Source: an uncultured Lachnospiraceae bacterium (GTDB lineage Bacteria > Bacillota > Clostridia > Lachnospirales > Lachnospiraceae). From it: 63,911 nucleotides of DNA. The notes under the pieces were generated by a model, which was given only the letters and a program-made list of their open reading frames with translations, made no database searches and had not been told where the DNA came from. Every line of letters begins with the position of its first letter. Position 1 is the first letter of the stretch. Positions 16,952 through 24,885 of this stretch are shown in pieces. Made by a program: the position numbers and the translations under genes. The DNA lies in NCBI GenBank assembly GCA_902785635.1, contig CACZZH010000002.1, positions 7,020 through 70,930 of the forward strand, in the 5' to 3' direction.

Positions 16952-19900
16952 ATGAGGGCTTTTCGTGCCCCGATGAACGAGCTGGGAGAGTTTCAGGAGA
17001 TCAAAAACGCGATGAAGCGGAATAAAGGTCTCCTGCAGGTCACCGGCTGTATAGATTCCCAGAAAGCCCATCTGATCGACAGTCTCAGCGCGGAAGCACC
17101 CCTGAGGCTGATCGTAGCGGCGAATGATCTGAGGGCAAAGGAAATATATGAGAATTATAAACTCTTTGACCGGAATGCAATGCTCTTTCCGGCCAAGGAT
17201 TTTATTTTCTATCAGGCGGATGTGCGTTCGGGGCTGATCGATGCACAGCGTCTTGGGGTGATCAAGGCGCTCGCAGAGGGCAGCGCGACAACGGTGGTGC
17301 TTACTGTGACTGCATTGATGAACCACATGATGCCGTTCGGACAGTGGAAAGAGGCAGTTTGCACCGTGCAGGTCGGAGACGAGCTGATTCTGGAGGAATG
17401 GAAAACGCGCCTGATACAGCTGGGATATGAAAGAATGCCGCAGGCGGAGAATCCGGGGCAGTTTGCGCTTCGCGGCGGCATCCTGGATCTTTTTCCCATG
17501 ACCGGTGAAACGGGAGTGAGGATCGAGCTGTGGGGAGATGAGGTGGATTCGATCCGAAGCTATGATCCGCAGACACAGAGGTCCCTGGAAAATCTGGAAA
17601 GTATCCGGATCTTCCCGGCGTCTGAGGTGATCCGTACACAGGAACGCACGCTGGATGCGCTGAAAAAGATCCGGGAAGAGGGAAAGAAGACCGAAAAAAA
17701 GCTTCGTGAAAACATGAAGACTGAAGAAGCGCACCGTCTTTCGCTTCATGTAAAGGAATGCTGTGATGTGCTGGAGGAAGGGCTTTATACCGGAAAGACG
17801 GAAGAACTCCTGGATTATCTTTATCCGTATCCGGCTTCCATTCTGGATTATTTCAGTCCGGACGTGCCGGTATTCCTGGATGAGCCGGGCCGGCTTGGCG
17901 AAGCAGCGCAGGCAGCTGAAACCGAATTCCGGGAGAGCATGAGCGCCCGTCTGGAAAAGGGATATGCGCTTCCGGGGCAGACAGGCCTGCTGATGAGGGG
18001 ATCGACCGTCATCAGCATGCTGGGGGGCAGAAACTGTGTCGCCCTGTGCATGCTGGAAGGAGTCCGGGGGGCCTGGAAGGTAAACGGAAAATTCGGACTG
18101 AGCGTGCATGCTGTAAGTCCGTATAATAACAGCTTTGAGCTTCTGATCGGTGATCTGGAGCAATGGAAGAAGAAGGGATACCGGGTGATCCTTCTTTCCG
18201 CGTCCCACACAAGGGGACAAAGGCTTGCAAAAGATCTTCTCGAGCGGGGGCTGAACGCATTCTATTCCGAAAAGGAAGATGCCGTTCTTCAGCCCGGGCA
18301 GGTGATGGTCACTTATGGAAGCGCGCACCGGGGCTATGAATATCCTCTGATCAAATTTGTGGTGATCGCAGAGAGCGATATTTTCGGAAAAGAAAAGAAA
18401 CCTGTCCGCCGGCGCGGAAGCGCCTACGAGGGGAGTCGGATCAGCAGCTTTTCCGAGCTTTCTCCCGGAGATTTTGTGGTGCACGAGAGCCATGGACTTG
18501 GAATCTACCGGGGGCTGGAGCAGATCGAGATCAATCATGTCCTGAAGGATTACATGAAGATCGAATATGCCGACGGAGGGAATCTGTATGTGCAGGCTTC
18601 CCAGCTGGATGTGATCCAGAAGTATGCCGGATCTGAGGCAAAGGCGCCGAAGCTGAACCGGCTTGGAAGCCCGGAATGGAACCGGACCAGGACCCGTGTG
18701 CGCAGCGCAGTGCGCAGTATCGCACGGGAACTGGTGGAGCTGTATGCAGCCCGCCAGCAGAAGGAGGGCTTTGTGTACGGCCCGGATACCGTGTGGCAGA
18801 AAGAGTTCGAGGAGATGTTTCCCTTTGAGGAGACGGACGATCAGCTGCGTGCGATCGAGGATACCAAGAAGGATATGGAAAGCCGGAAGATCATGGACCG
18901 GCTGATCTGCGGAGATGTGGGATACGGAAAGACGGAGATCGCACTCCGGGCTGCCTTCAAAGCGGTACAGGAGGGAAGGCAGGTCGCCTATCTGGTTCCG
19001 ACAACGATCCTGGCGCAGCAGCATTACAATACCTTTGTACAGCGCATGAAGGACTATCCGGTTCGGGTAGATCTGATGTGCCGGTTCCGGACAGCGGCCG
19101 AACAGAAAAAGACCGTAGAGGACCTGAAAAAGGGAATGGTAGACATTGTAGTCGGCACCCACAGGATCCTTTCAAAGGATGTCTGCTTCAAGCAGCTCGG
19201 TCTGCTGATCGTGGATGAAGAGCAGCGCTTCGGCGTGACTCATAAGGAAAAGATCAAGCAGATGAAAAAGGATGTGGATGTGCTGACGCTCACAGCCACA
19301 CCGATCCCGCGTACCCTGCACATGAGTCTGATCGGGATCCGGGACATGAGCGTACTGGAAGAAGCTCCGCAGGACCGTCTCCCGATCCAGACGTTTGTGA
19401 TGGAATACAATGAGGAACTGGTACGGGAAGCGATCGCCCGCGAACTGGCAAGAGGCGGGCAGGTCTATTATGTATATAACCGTGTCAATACGATCGCGGA
19501 TATCACAGCAAGAGTGAGTGCGCTGGTACCTCAGGCCAGGGTCTCCTTTGCCCACGGGCAGATGAAGGAGAGAGAACTGGAAAGCATTATGTATGATTTT
19601 ATCAATGGTGATATCGATGTGCTGGTCTCTACGAGCATTGTTGAGACCGGACTGGATATTCCCAATGCAAACACGATGATCATTCATGATGCTGATACCA
19701 TGGGACTCTCCCAGCTTTACCAGCTCCGGGGAAGAATCGGAAGATCCAGCAGGACTGCTTACGCCTTTCTGATGTACCGCAGGAATAAGATGCTGCGCGA
19801 AGTGGCGGAAAAACGTCTGGCGGCGATCCGGGAATTTACGGAGCTGGGAAGCGGTTTCCGCATCGCAATGCGGGATCTGGAGATCCGGGGTGCCGGAAAT

Positions 19901-20515
19901 CTCCTGGGAAGCGAACAGCACGGGCACATGGATGCGGTGGGATATAATCTTTACTGTAAACTACTGAATGAATCGGTGCGGGAATTCAAGGGGGAAAAGG
20001 AGCCGGAGGAAGAGTTTGAGACGGTGATGGATCTGCCGGTCGACGCATTTATTCCGGAGCGGTATATCCGCAATGAGGAACAGAAGCTGGATATTTATAA
20101 GAGGATCGCATCCATCTCCTCGGAAGCGGAGGAGGACGACATGATCGATGAGCTTCTCGACCGGTTCGGAGATCCGCCTCTTCCGGTGCGCAATCTTCTG
20201 ACGATCTCTCTCCTTCGTGAGAAAGCCCATGAAGTGTACCTCACGGAAGTCGGCAGCGATGCGGAAACGATTCGCTTTGTGTTCTATGAGAAGGCAATGA
20301 TCGACGTTTCCCGGATGGACGGATTCATCCGGGGATATCAGGGAAGGATGAGCCTTCATACGGAGAAAAACCCCTATCTGCTCTACCGTCGTAATGCACG
20401 GGGAGGCGCTGCGGCAAAGCAGGTTCCGGAGGATCTGCTTCATACAGTGCGCCAGATCCTGGCGGAAATGCACAGCCAGCTGCTTCGCCCGCATGTGCAC
20501 GAAGATGTGAAATGA
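16952..20515 (+). CDS. mfd: Transcription-repair coupling factor
   Basis: A 1187-residue ATPase that pushes stalled RNA polymerase off DNA and recruits UvrA. The N-terminal UvrB-like part includes LRGGILDLFPMTGE, the CarD-like RNA polymerase interaction domain is around residues 490-560 (GDFVVHESHGLGIYRG), and the RecG-like motor has Walker A GDVGYGKTE (about 651) and box DEEQRFGV. The C-terminal TRCF domain (FGDPPLPVRNLL) closes the protein. AGGAGG lies before the ATG at 16952. The gene is full length. Confidence 0.96.
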   Translation: MRAFRAPMNELGEFQEIKNAMKRNKGLLQVTGCIDSQKAHLIDSLSAEAPLRLIVAANDLRAKEIYENYKLFDRNAMLFPAKDFIFYQADVRSGLIDAQRLGVIKALAEGSATTVVLTVTALMNHMMPFGQWKEAVCTVQVGDELILEEWKTRLIQLGYERMPQAENPGQFALRGGILDLFPMTGETGVRIELWGDEVDSIRSYDPQTQRSLENLESIRIFPASEVIRTQERTLDALKKIREEGKKTEKKLRENMKTEEAHRLSLHVKECCDVLEEGLYTGKTEELLDYLYPYPASILDYFSPDVPVFLDEPGRLGEAAQAAETEFRESMSARLEKGYALPGQTGLLMRGSTVISMLGGRNCVALCMLEGVRGAWKVNGKFGLSVHAVSPYNNSFELLIGDLEQWKKKGYRVILLSASHTRGQRLAKDLLERGLNAFYSEKEDAVLQPGQVMVTYGSAHRGYEYPLIKFVVIAESDIFGKEKKPVRRRGSAYEGSRISSFSELSPGDFVVHESHGLGIYRGLEQIEINHVLKDYMKIEYADGGNLYVQASQLDVIQKYAGSEAKAPKLNRLGSPEWNRTRTRVRSAVRSIARELVELYAARQQKEGFVYGPDTVWQKEFEEMFPFEETDDQLRAIEDTKKDMESRKIMDRLICGDVGYGKTEIALRAAFKAVQEGRQVAYLVPTTILAQQHYNTFVQRMKDYPVRVDLMCRFRTAAEQKKTVEDLKKGMVDIVVGTHRILSKDVCFKQLGLLIVDEEQRFGVTHKEKIKQMKKDVDVLTLTATPIPRTLHMSLIGIRDMSVLEEAPQDRLPIQTFVMEYNEELVREAIARELARGGQVYYVYNRVNTIADITARVSALVPQARVSFAHGQMKERELESIMYDFINGDIDVLVSTSIVETGLDIPNANTMIIHDADTMGLSQLYQLRGRIGRSSRTAYAFLMYRRNKMLREVAEKRLAAIREFTELGSGFRIAMRDLEIRGAGNLLGSEQHGHMDAVGYNLYCKLLNESVREFKGEKEPEEEFETVMDLPVDAFIPERYIRNEEQKLDIYKRIASISSEAEEDDMIDELLDRFGDPPLPVRNLLTISLLREKAHEVYLTEVGSDAETIRFVFYEKAMIDVSRMDGFIRGYQGRMSLHTEKNPYLLYRRNARGGAAAKQVPEDLLHTVRQILAEMHSQLLRPHVHEDVK

Positions 20516-20539
20516 AGGGTCTTATCCTGATTTTAATTC

Positions 20540-20567
20540 TTTACAAGAAATAGGAACGTGCTATAAT
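20540..20567 (+). promoter_or_regulatory. Extended -10 promoter of the foldase gene
   Basis: TTTACA (20540-20545), a 16-base spacer and TATAAT (20562-20567) preceded by TGC. The transcript would start near 20575, giving a leader of about 75 bases to the ATG at 20650. Confidence 0.82.
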
Positions 20568-20649
20568 AGTGTGGTATGTTCTTTTGGGCTCATTGAGCAG
20601 AATAATAGCGGCGCGTCTTGCGCTTAACAGAAAACGGAGGTTGGTTCTT

Positions 20650-22113
20650 ATGTATAAAGGATTGAAGAGAACTGCTGCAGCGGCTCTGGCCGCGGTTCTC
20701 GCAGTATCGGCACTGGCGGGCTGCTCCAAAAAGGATAATTCGGAGAGCGAAGCGGCAGCGGCAGCTGAGGCGCAGGCAAAAGCCCTGATCACACTGGGGG
20801 ATGCAAGTGTCAGTGCAGGTGCGTTCAACTTTATGCTTCGTTACAATATGGCGACTGACTGGGTCAGCAGCATTTACCGCTCCATGTATGGGCAGGATGT
20901 CGATGTGTGGTCCTATGACATGTTCGGCAACGGCCAGGTCTACGGTGAAACGGTGAAGCAGGAACTGCTCCATGAAGTGCAGCATATGCTTCTCGAGCAG
21001 GATCACATGGATGAATACAGCGTTTCTCTTACCGATGAGGAGAAGGCTGCCATTACGAAGGCTGCCTCGGACTTCATCGCAGCAAACGATGCGGATGTGC
21101 TTGCCAATATGAGCGCTACGCAGGAAAATGTGGAGACCATGCTTACACTGCGTACCATTAAGAGCAAGATGGAAGAAGCAATGTCGGCAGATGTGGATAC
21201 CAATGTATCGGATGAGGAAGCTGCACAGAGGGCCGTGTCCTATGTAAGCTTTACAGCGTCCACCGAGGCTGAGACTGAGGAAGAGACCGAGGAACTGTCC
21301 GAGGCAGAGGCTGCTGCAGAGGCAGCGGATCTGCAGGAAGCAGTCACCGAGACCGCTCCTGAAGCCGAAACAGCAGTGGCAGAGACGGAAACGGAAGTGA
21401 AGACAAAGGCTTCCGGTGAGACGGAAGCCGCATCGGAGACAGTGACAGAGGCAGCATCAGAGGCAGCATCGGAAGCAGTTTCCGTGGAAGCAGCAGAAGC
21501 AGAGTCAGAAGAATCCACCGAAGCGGAAACGGAAGATCCCGCTATGGCCGCCGCAAGAGAAAAAGCGATGGCAGATGCTCAGGCATTCCTGGAGAGCGTG
21601 AAAGGAGCGGACGCGGATGCATTCAGCGCGGCTGCCACGGAAGCATCCCAGCAGAGCAATGTCTCCAACGGCTCCTGGACATTCGGAACCGATTCCACTT
21701 ACCCGGATGCACAGATCATCACCGCGACAGAAGGTCTGGCTGACGGGACTCTTGTTGAGAACGTCATCCAGGTCGGGGATGTATACTATGTTGTTTATGT
21801 TACATCTGCATTCGACAGGGAAGCGACAGACGAGCGCAAGGAAGAGATCGTTGAGGAGCGTAAGCAGGCCCGCATTGAATCCCTTCTCGAGACCTGGGAA
21901 GGCGGCAGTGAGGAAGCTGAGACTTCGGATGAAACGGAAGCAGCACCGGTGCAGGCCGCTGACTTCGTGATCGACCAGGAAGCTTTTGCAGCTCTGTCCT
22001 TCGATTATCTCCTTTATCAGGAGGAGGAAACGGAGACCGCTCTGGAAGAGATGATCACAGAGGAAGCTGTGACAGAAGGTCTCACGGAAGGCGGCACTGA
22101 AGGCGTTCAGTGA
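20650..22113 (+). CDS. PrsA-like foldase lipoprotein with a large acidic insertion
   Basis: A 487-residue lipoprotein: signal peptide with lipobox LAGC (Cys near residue 25), then a SurA/PrsA-type N-terminal helical segment (residues about 40-190) beginning ITLGDASVSAGAFNFML. Residues about 200-300 are almost entirely Glu, Ala, Thr, Ser and Val. A degenerate parvulin-like part follows, with ADAQAFLESVKGADADAFSAAA, then a strand GDVYYVVYVTSAFD and a C-terminal helix. The position after mfd is where PrsA-type foldases lie in Clostridia. The role is inferred as folding of exported proteins on the outer face of the membrane; prolyl isomerase activity is uncertain. The ATG at 20650 follows CGGAGG. 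In many spore formers spoVT comes next; here an MscS gene does. Confidence 0.75.
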   Translation: MYKGLKRTAAAALAAVLAVSALAGCSKKDNSESEAAAAAEAQAKALITLGDASVSAGAFNFMLRYNMATDWVSSIYRSMYGQDVDVWSYDMFGNGQVYGETVKQELLHEVQHMLLEQDHMDEYSVSLTDEEKAAITKAASDFIAANDADVLANMSATQENVETMLTLRTIKSKMEEAMSADVDTNVSDEEAAQRAVSYVSFTASTEAETEEETEELSEAEAAAEAADLQEAVTETAPEAETAVAETETEVKTKASGETEAASETVTEAASEAASEAVSVEAAEAESEESTEAETEDPAMAAAREKAMADAQAFLESVKGADADAFSAAATEASQQSNVSNGSWTFGTDSTYPDAQIITATEGLADGTLVENVIQVGDVYYVVYVTSAFDREATDERKEEIVEERKQARIESLLETWEGGSEEAETSDETEAAPVQAADFVIDQEAFAALSFDYLLYQEEETETALEEMITEEAVTEGLTEGGTEGVQ

Positions 22114-22160
22114 TCACTTGAATTAGAATAATGCGCAGCAGATCTCAACTGCTGCAGGTA

Positions 22161-22194
22161 AGAGACTGCTGCGGCCACGCGGCAGCCTCTTCTT
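22161..22194 (+). terminator. Terminator-like hairpin after the foldase gene
   Basis: GAGACTGCTGCG pairs with CGCGGCAGCCTC through G-U tolerant pairing around a GCCA loop, followed by TTCTTAT. A second inverted repeat (TCTCACAGGA around 22198 against TCCTGTGAGA around 22222) lies just downstream, before mscS. Confidence 0.65.
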
Positions 22195-22253
22195 ATATCT
22201 CACAGGAAATCCGATGAAATATCCTGTGAGACAGATAGAGAGTTTAATGTATT

Positions 22254-23168
22254 ATGGAAGTGAATCAGAATTATGAAGAACTGAAGCAGTCGACGAAAAC
22301 GATTCTTCAGGTAATTACATCGGATGATCTGTATTATGGCTTATGCCTGCTCGGCGTGATGATCATCCTCATAAAGATCATCGATCTCATTTTCCTGCCG
22401 TTCAAAAAGCGGAAGAGCCTGCTGTTTCCCTTCCTGAAGGCATGTCTGAAAGTGTTTGTTGTGGGGACGATCGGTATGCGGATCTGTTCGATGATTCCGG
22501 TCCTTTCCGATTTTACCAGTCAGATCTTCATGTCCTCCTCACTGCTCGTAGTTGTTCTCGGTTTTGTGTTCCAGGAAGGCCTGAGCAATATCGTCCACGG
22601 ATTTATTCTGTCCGTTTTCAAACCGTTTAAGAACGGCGACCGTGTGCATATCACTGTGGACGGGGAGAGCATTACCGGATTTATCGTATCCATGGACGCA
22701 CGGCACACGATCATCAAAAATATTGTCAATTCTTCCCATGTGATCATTCCGAATGCAAAGATGGATACCTGTATCATAGAGAATACGTTTTTTGACGGAA
22801 ACCGTACAGCGTCTGCTTTTCTGGATGTCACGATCACCTATGAGTCCGATGTGGAGCGTGCGATCTTTCTGATCTCCCAAATGATCATGCGTCATCCTTA
22901 TGTGGAAAAGCTGCGTAAAGAGAAAGGGATCATTGACCCGGTGAAGGTAATGGTACGGGAACTGGGTGAAAACGGAGTGGGACTGAGAGCTGTCGTTATG
23001 ACCCAGACTGTTGACGAGAACTTTGCGGCCTGCAGCGACCTGCGCTATGAGCTGCTGCGGGCGTTTAATGATGAGCCGGACATCAACTTTGCTTATCCGC
23101 ACAGGGTCATGGTCGCTTCGGACCATACTCCGGGAAAAACAGTTGCAGGGGCTAATAAAATACTTTAA
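22254..23168 (+). CDS. Small-conductance mechanosensitive channel family protein
   Basis: A 304-residue MscS-type membrane protein. Hydrophobic helices lie near residues 24-47, 57-80 and 88-115; the third holds SSLLVVVLGFVFQEGLSNIVHGF, the pore-lining TM3. It is followed by the beta domain entry KPFKNGDRVHITVDGESITGFIVSMDARHT and the IIPNAKMDTCIIENTFFDG segment typical of the family. Such channels release solutes on osmotic downshift. The ribosome site is weak (AGATAGAGAG). It is isolated, between two terminator-like hairpins and a secreted unknown. Confidence 0.85.
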   Translation: MEVNQNYEELKQSTKTILQVITSDDLYYGLCLLGVMIILIKIIDLIFLPFKKRKSLLFPFLKACLKVFVVGTIGMRICSMIPVLSDFTSQIFMSSSLLVVVLGFVFQEGLSNIVHGFILSVFKPFKNGDRVHITVDGESITGFIVSMDARHTIIKNIVNSSHVIIPNAKMDTCIIENTFFDGNRTASAFLDVTITYESDVERAIFLISQMIMRHPYVEKLRKEKGIIDPVKVMVRELGENGVGLRAVVMTQTVDENFAACSDLRYELLRAFNDEPDINFAYPHRVMVASDHTPGKTVAGANKIL

Positions 23169-23221
23169 AATCACTGTAAAGGCTGTAGGTTTATTTATCT
23201 GTTTCAGGAAGGAGAATACTT

Positions 23222-24685
23222 ATGAGAGAAAGATCAGCAGCATTTGCACGCGGCAGAAGGTTTCTGGCGTTCCTTGCCGCACTGAGCATGATTCTTGTGC
23301 TTCTTACATCGACTTTTGCGATGGCAGAAAGTGTATCCCCGGCAGAGGGCAGCGGACTGACCGTTAAGATTTCCGGAAGTATGGAAGGAGGAAATCTCGG
23401 AGCAGCAGGAAGCATTATTGAGAGCGGAAGCATTAATTTCCGTTACGGGACAGATGCTGACGGAGCGCTGTTGAATGCGGCGGTAAGTCTTGGAGATACA
23501 GATTTCCTTTCCCTTCTTCTGAAAGCTACGCAGGAGAAGATCGCTCTGCAGATCCCGCAGGCGGGAGAAGACGTCTATGAGATGTCCACACAGAAAGCTG
23601 CGGAGTATGTGACGGAGCTGATATCCGGGTTACAGGATGCTGCCGGAACAGCCATTGACCCCGAAGCTCTTATTCCGCATATCTCGGAGGAACTGATCAC
23701 GGAGGCGCTCTCTCCTGTTATGGGGGCGCTTTCAGAGCATATCGCAGCAAACACGGCGGTTTCTGCCGGAGCATTCTCCCTTGAGAAGCTGGGACGCACC
23801 TATGAGAACGGAACGGTATACACCTATAAGCCGACCGCTGAAGAAATAGAGAAATTCCTCAACAATCTGGCGGATATTGCCGAGTCCAATGAAGCTCTGG
23901 GCGAGCTTATCACGGGAGTGGCGGATTATGTGCGCGGCCTTGAAGGAATAGCGACCTTTACGAATACTGCCGCCGGCAGCCCCGAAGAATTTGATGCGCA
24001 GCAGACAGCGGATGCCATTGAACAGTTTTATGCAGAGCTTCCGCAGACGCTTCATGAAGGCGCGGGTGAGATCGGGCAGACGCTTGAAGCTATGGATGCG
24101 ACAGTGAATGTGGGTATTACTGAAGAAGGAGTGCCGGCACTTATCGAACTTCGTCTTACCCAGGATGGGCAGACTCTTCGCGCAGCTCTGGAGCTGGCGG
24201 TGACAGACCACGATGTAACCTATTACCTTGTTCTGCAGATCGATGAAGAAGAGTATGCGGTCTTTGGCAACACAGAATCTGATGACAATGCACTCAAAGG
24301 ACATCATACGATATATCAGTCCTCTATGGGATCAATTCTGGATGTGAATTATAATCTGCATCTGACAAAACGATCTCTTCTGGGATTATTTTACGGTGAG
24401 ATCTTTGTGGAGACAGTCACGGGCCTGAAGCTGGATGTGATCATAGGGGAAGGCGAAAGCGCCGGAAGTGACCGCCATTCGATCACGATATCCGGGATCG
24501 CCGCTCAGGCGGGAGAGGAGGCCGGTGTTCCGGATATTGTCACGGTACATGTCGACTCCATCCCTGAGAACACGGCGGTTGCACCGACAGGCAATCCGGT
24601 GGATATATCCGACTACACTCCGGAACAGTACACGGAGCTGTTTGACAGGATCGTCGAAAACATCACAGCATATCTGAACCAGTGA
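23222..24685 (+). CDS. Secreted protein of unknown function
   Basis: A 487-residue exported protein. An N-terminal basic stretch is followed by a hydrophobic core (LAALSMILVLLTSTFAMA) with cleavage likely after AMA near residue 36; no lipobox and no wall anchor are seen. The mature part is acidic, with alternating beta-rich segments (LTVKISGSM, SINFRYGTDADG, LRLTQDGQTLRAALELAV) and helices. The pattern of paired amphipathic strands could suggest a lipoprotein-carrier-like beta fold, but I do not recognise the family. The start at 23222 follows AGGAAGGAG. A strong terminator ends the gene. Confidence 0.6.
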   Translation: MRERSAAFARGRRFLAFLAALSMILVLLTSTFAMAESVSPAEGSGLTVKISGSMEGGNLGAAGSIIESGSINFRYGTDADGALLNAAVSLGDTDFLSLLLKATQEKIALQIPQAGEDVYEMSTQKAAEYVTELISGLQDAAGTAIDPEALIPHISEELITEALSPVMGALSEHIAANTAVSAGAFSLEKLGRTYENGTVYTYKPTAEEIEKFLNNLADIAESNEALGELITGVADYVRGLEGIATFTNTAAGSPEEFDAQQTADAIEQFYAELPQTLHEGAGEIGQTLEAMDATVNVGITEEGVPALIELRLTQDGQTLRAALELAVTDHDVTYYLVLQIDEEEYAVFGNTESDDNALKGHHTIYQSSMGSILDVNYNLHLTKRSLLGLFYGEIFVETVTGLKLDVIIGEGESAGSDRHSITISGIAAQAGEEAGVPDIVTVHVDSIPENTAVAPTGNPVDISDYTPEQYTELFDRIVENITAYLNQ

Positions 24686-24733
24686 TCTCTTTTCGGATCT
24701 CCGGATCCGGATGACTGATCTTCAGAAACAGGA

Positions 24734-24782
24734 AAGGCGGGAAAAGGCAGCGGAGAATGCTCCTTTTCCCGCCTTGTTTTTT
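24734..24782 (+). terminator. Strong Rho-independent terminator
   Basis: A perfect 14-base stem: AAGGCGGGAAAAGG at 24734-24747 pairs with CCTTTTCCCGCCTT at 24762-24775, followed by GTTTTTTTA. It isolates the secreted unknown from the fusion gene at 24886. Confidence 0.92.
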
Positions 24783-24885
24783 TACTGCATCTGAGATAAA
24801 AAACTTCTGGATGTATTGCGCTGTTGGAGTTAAAATGGCATCAGGAGTAATTTCGGTTTGTATTGAGTTTTGGCGGAGAAGCAAC

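Noticed and set aside
16763..19162. 799-codon - strand open frame opposite mfd
   Set aside because: The + strand is an unmistakable full-length mfd; the mirror frame is His/Cys/Arg-rich with no motif and no start signal.
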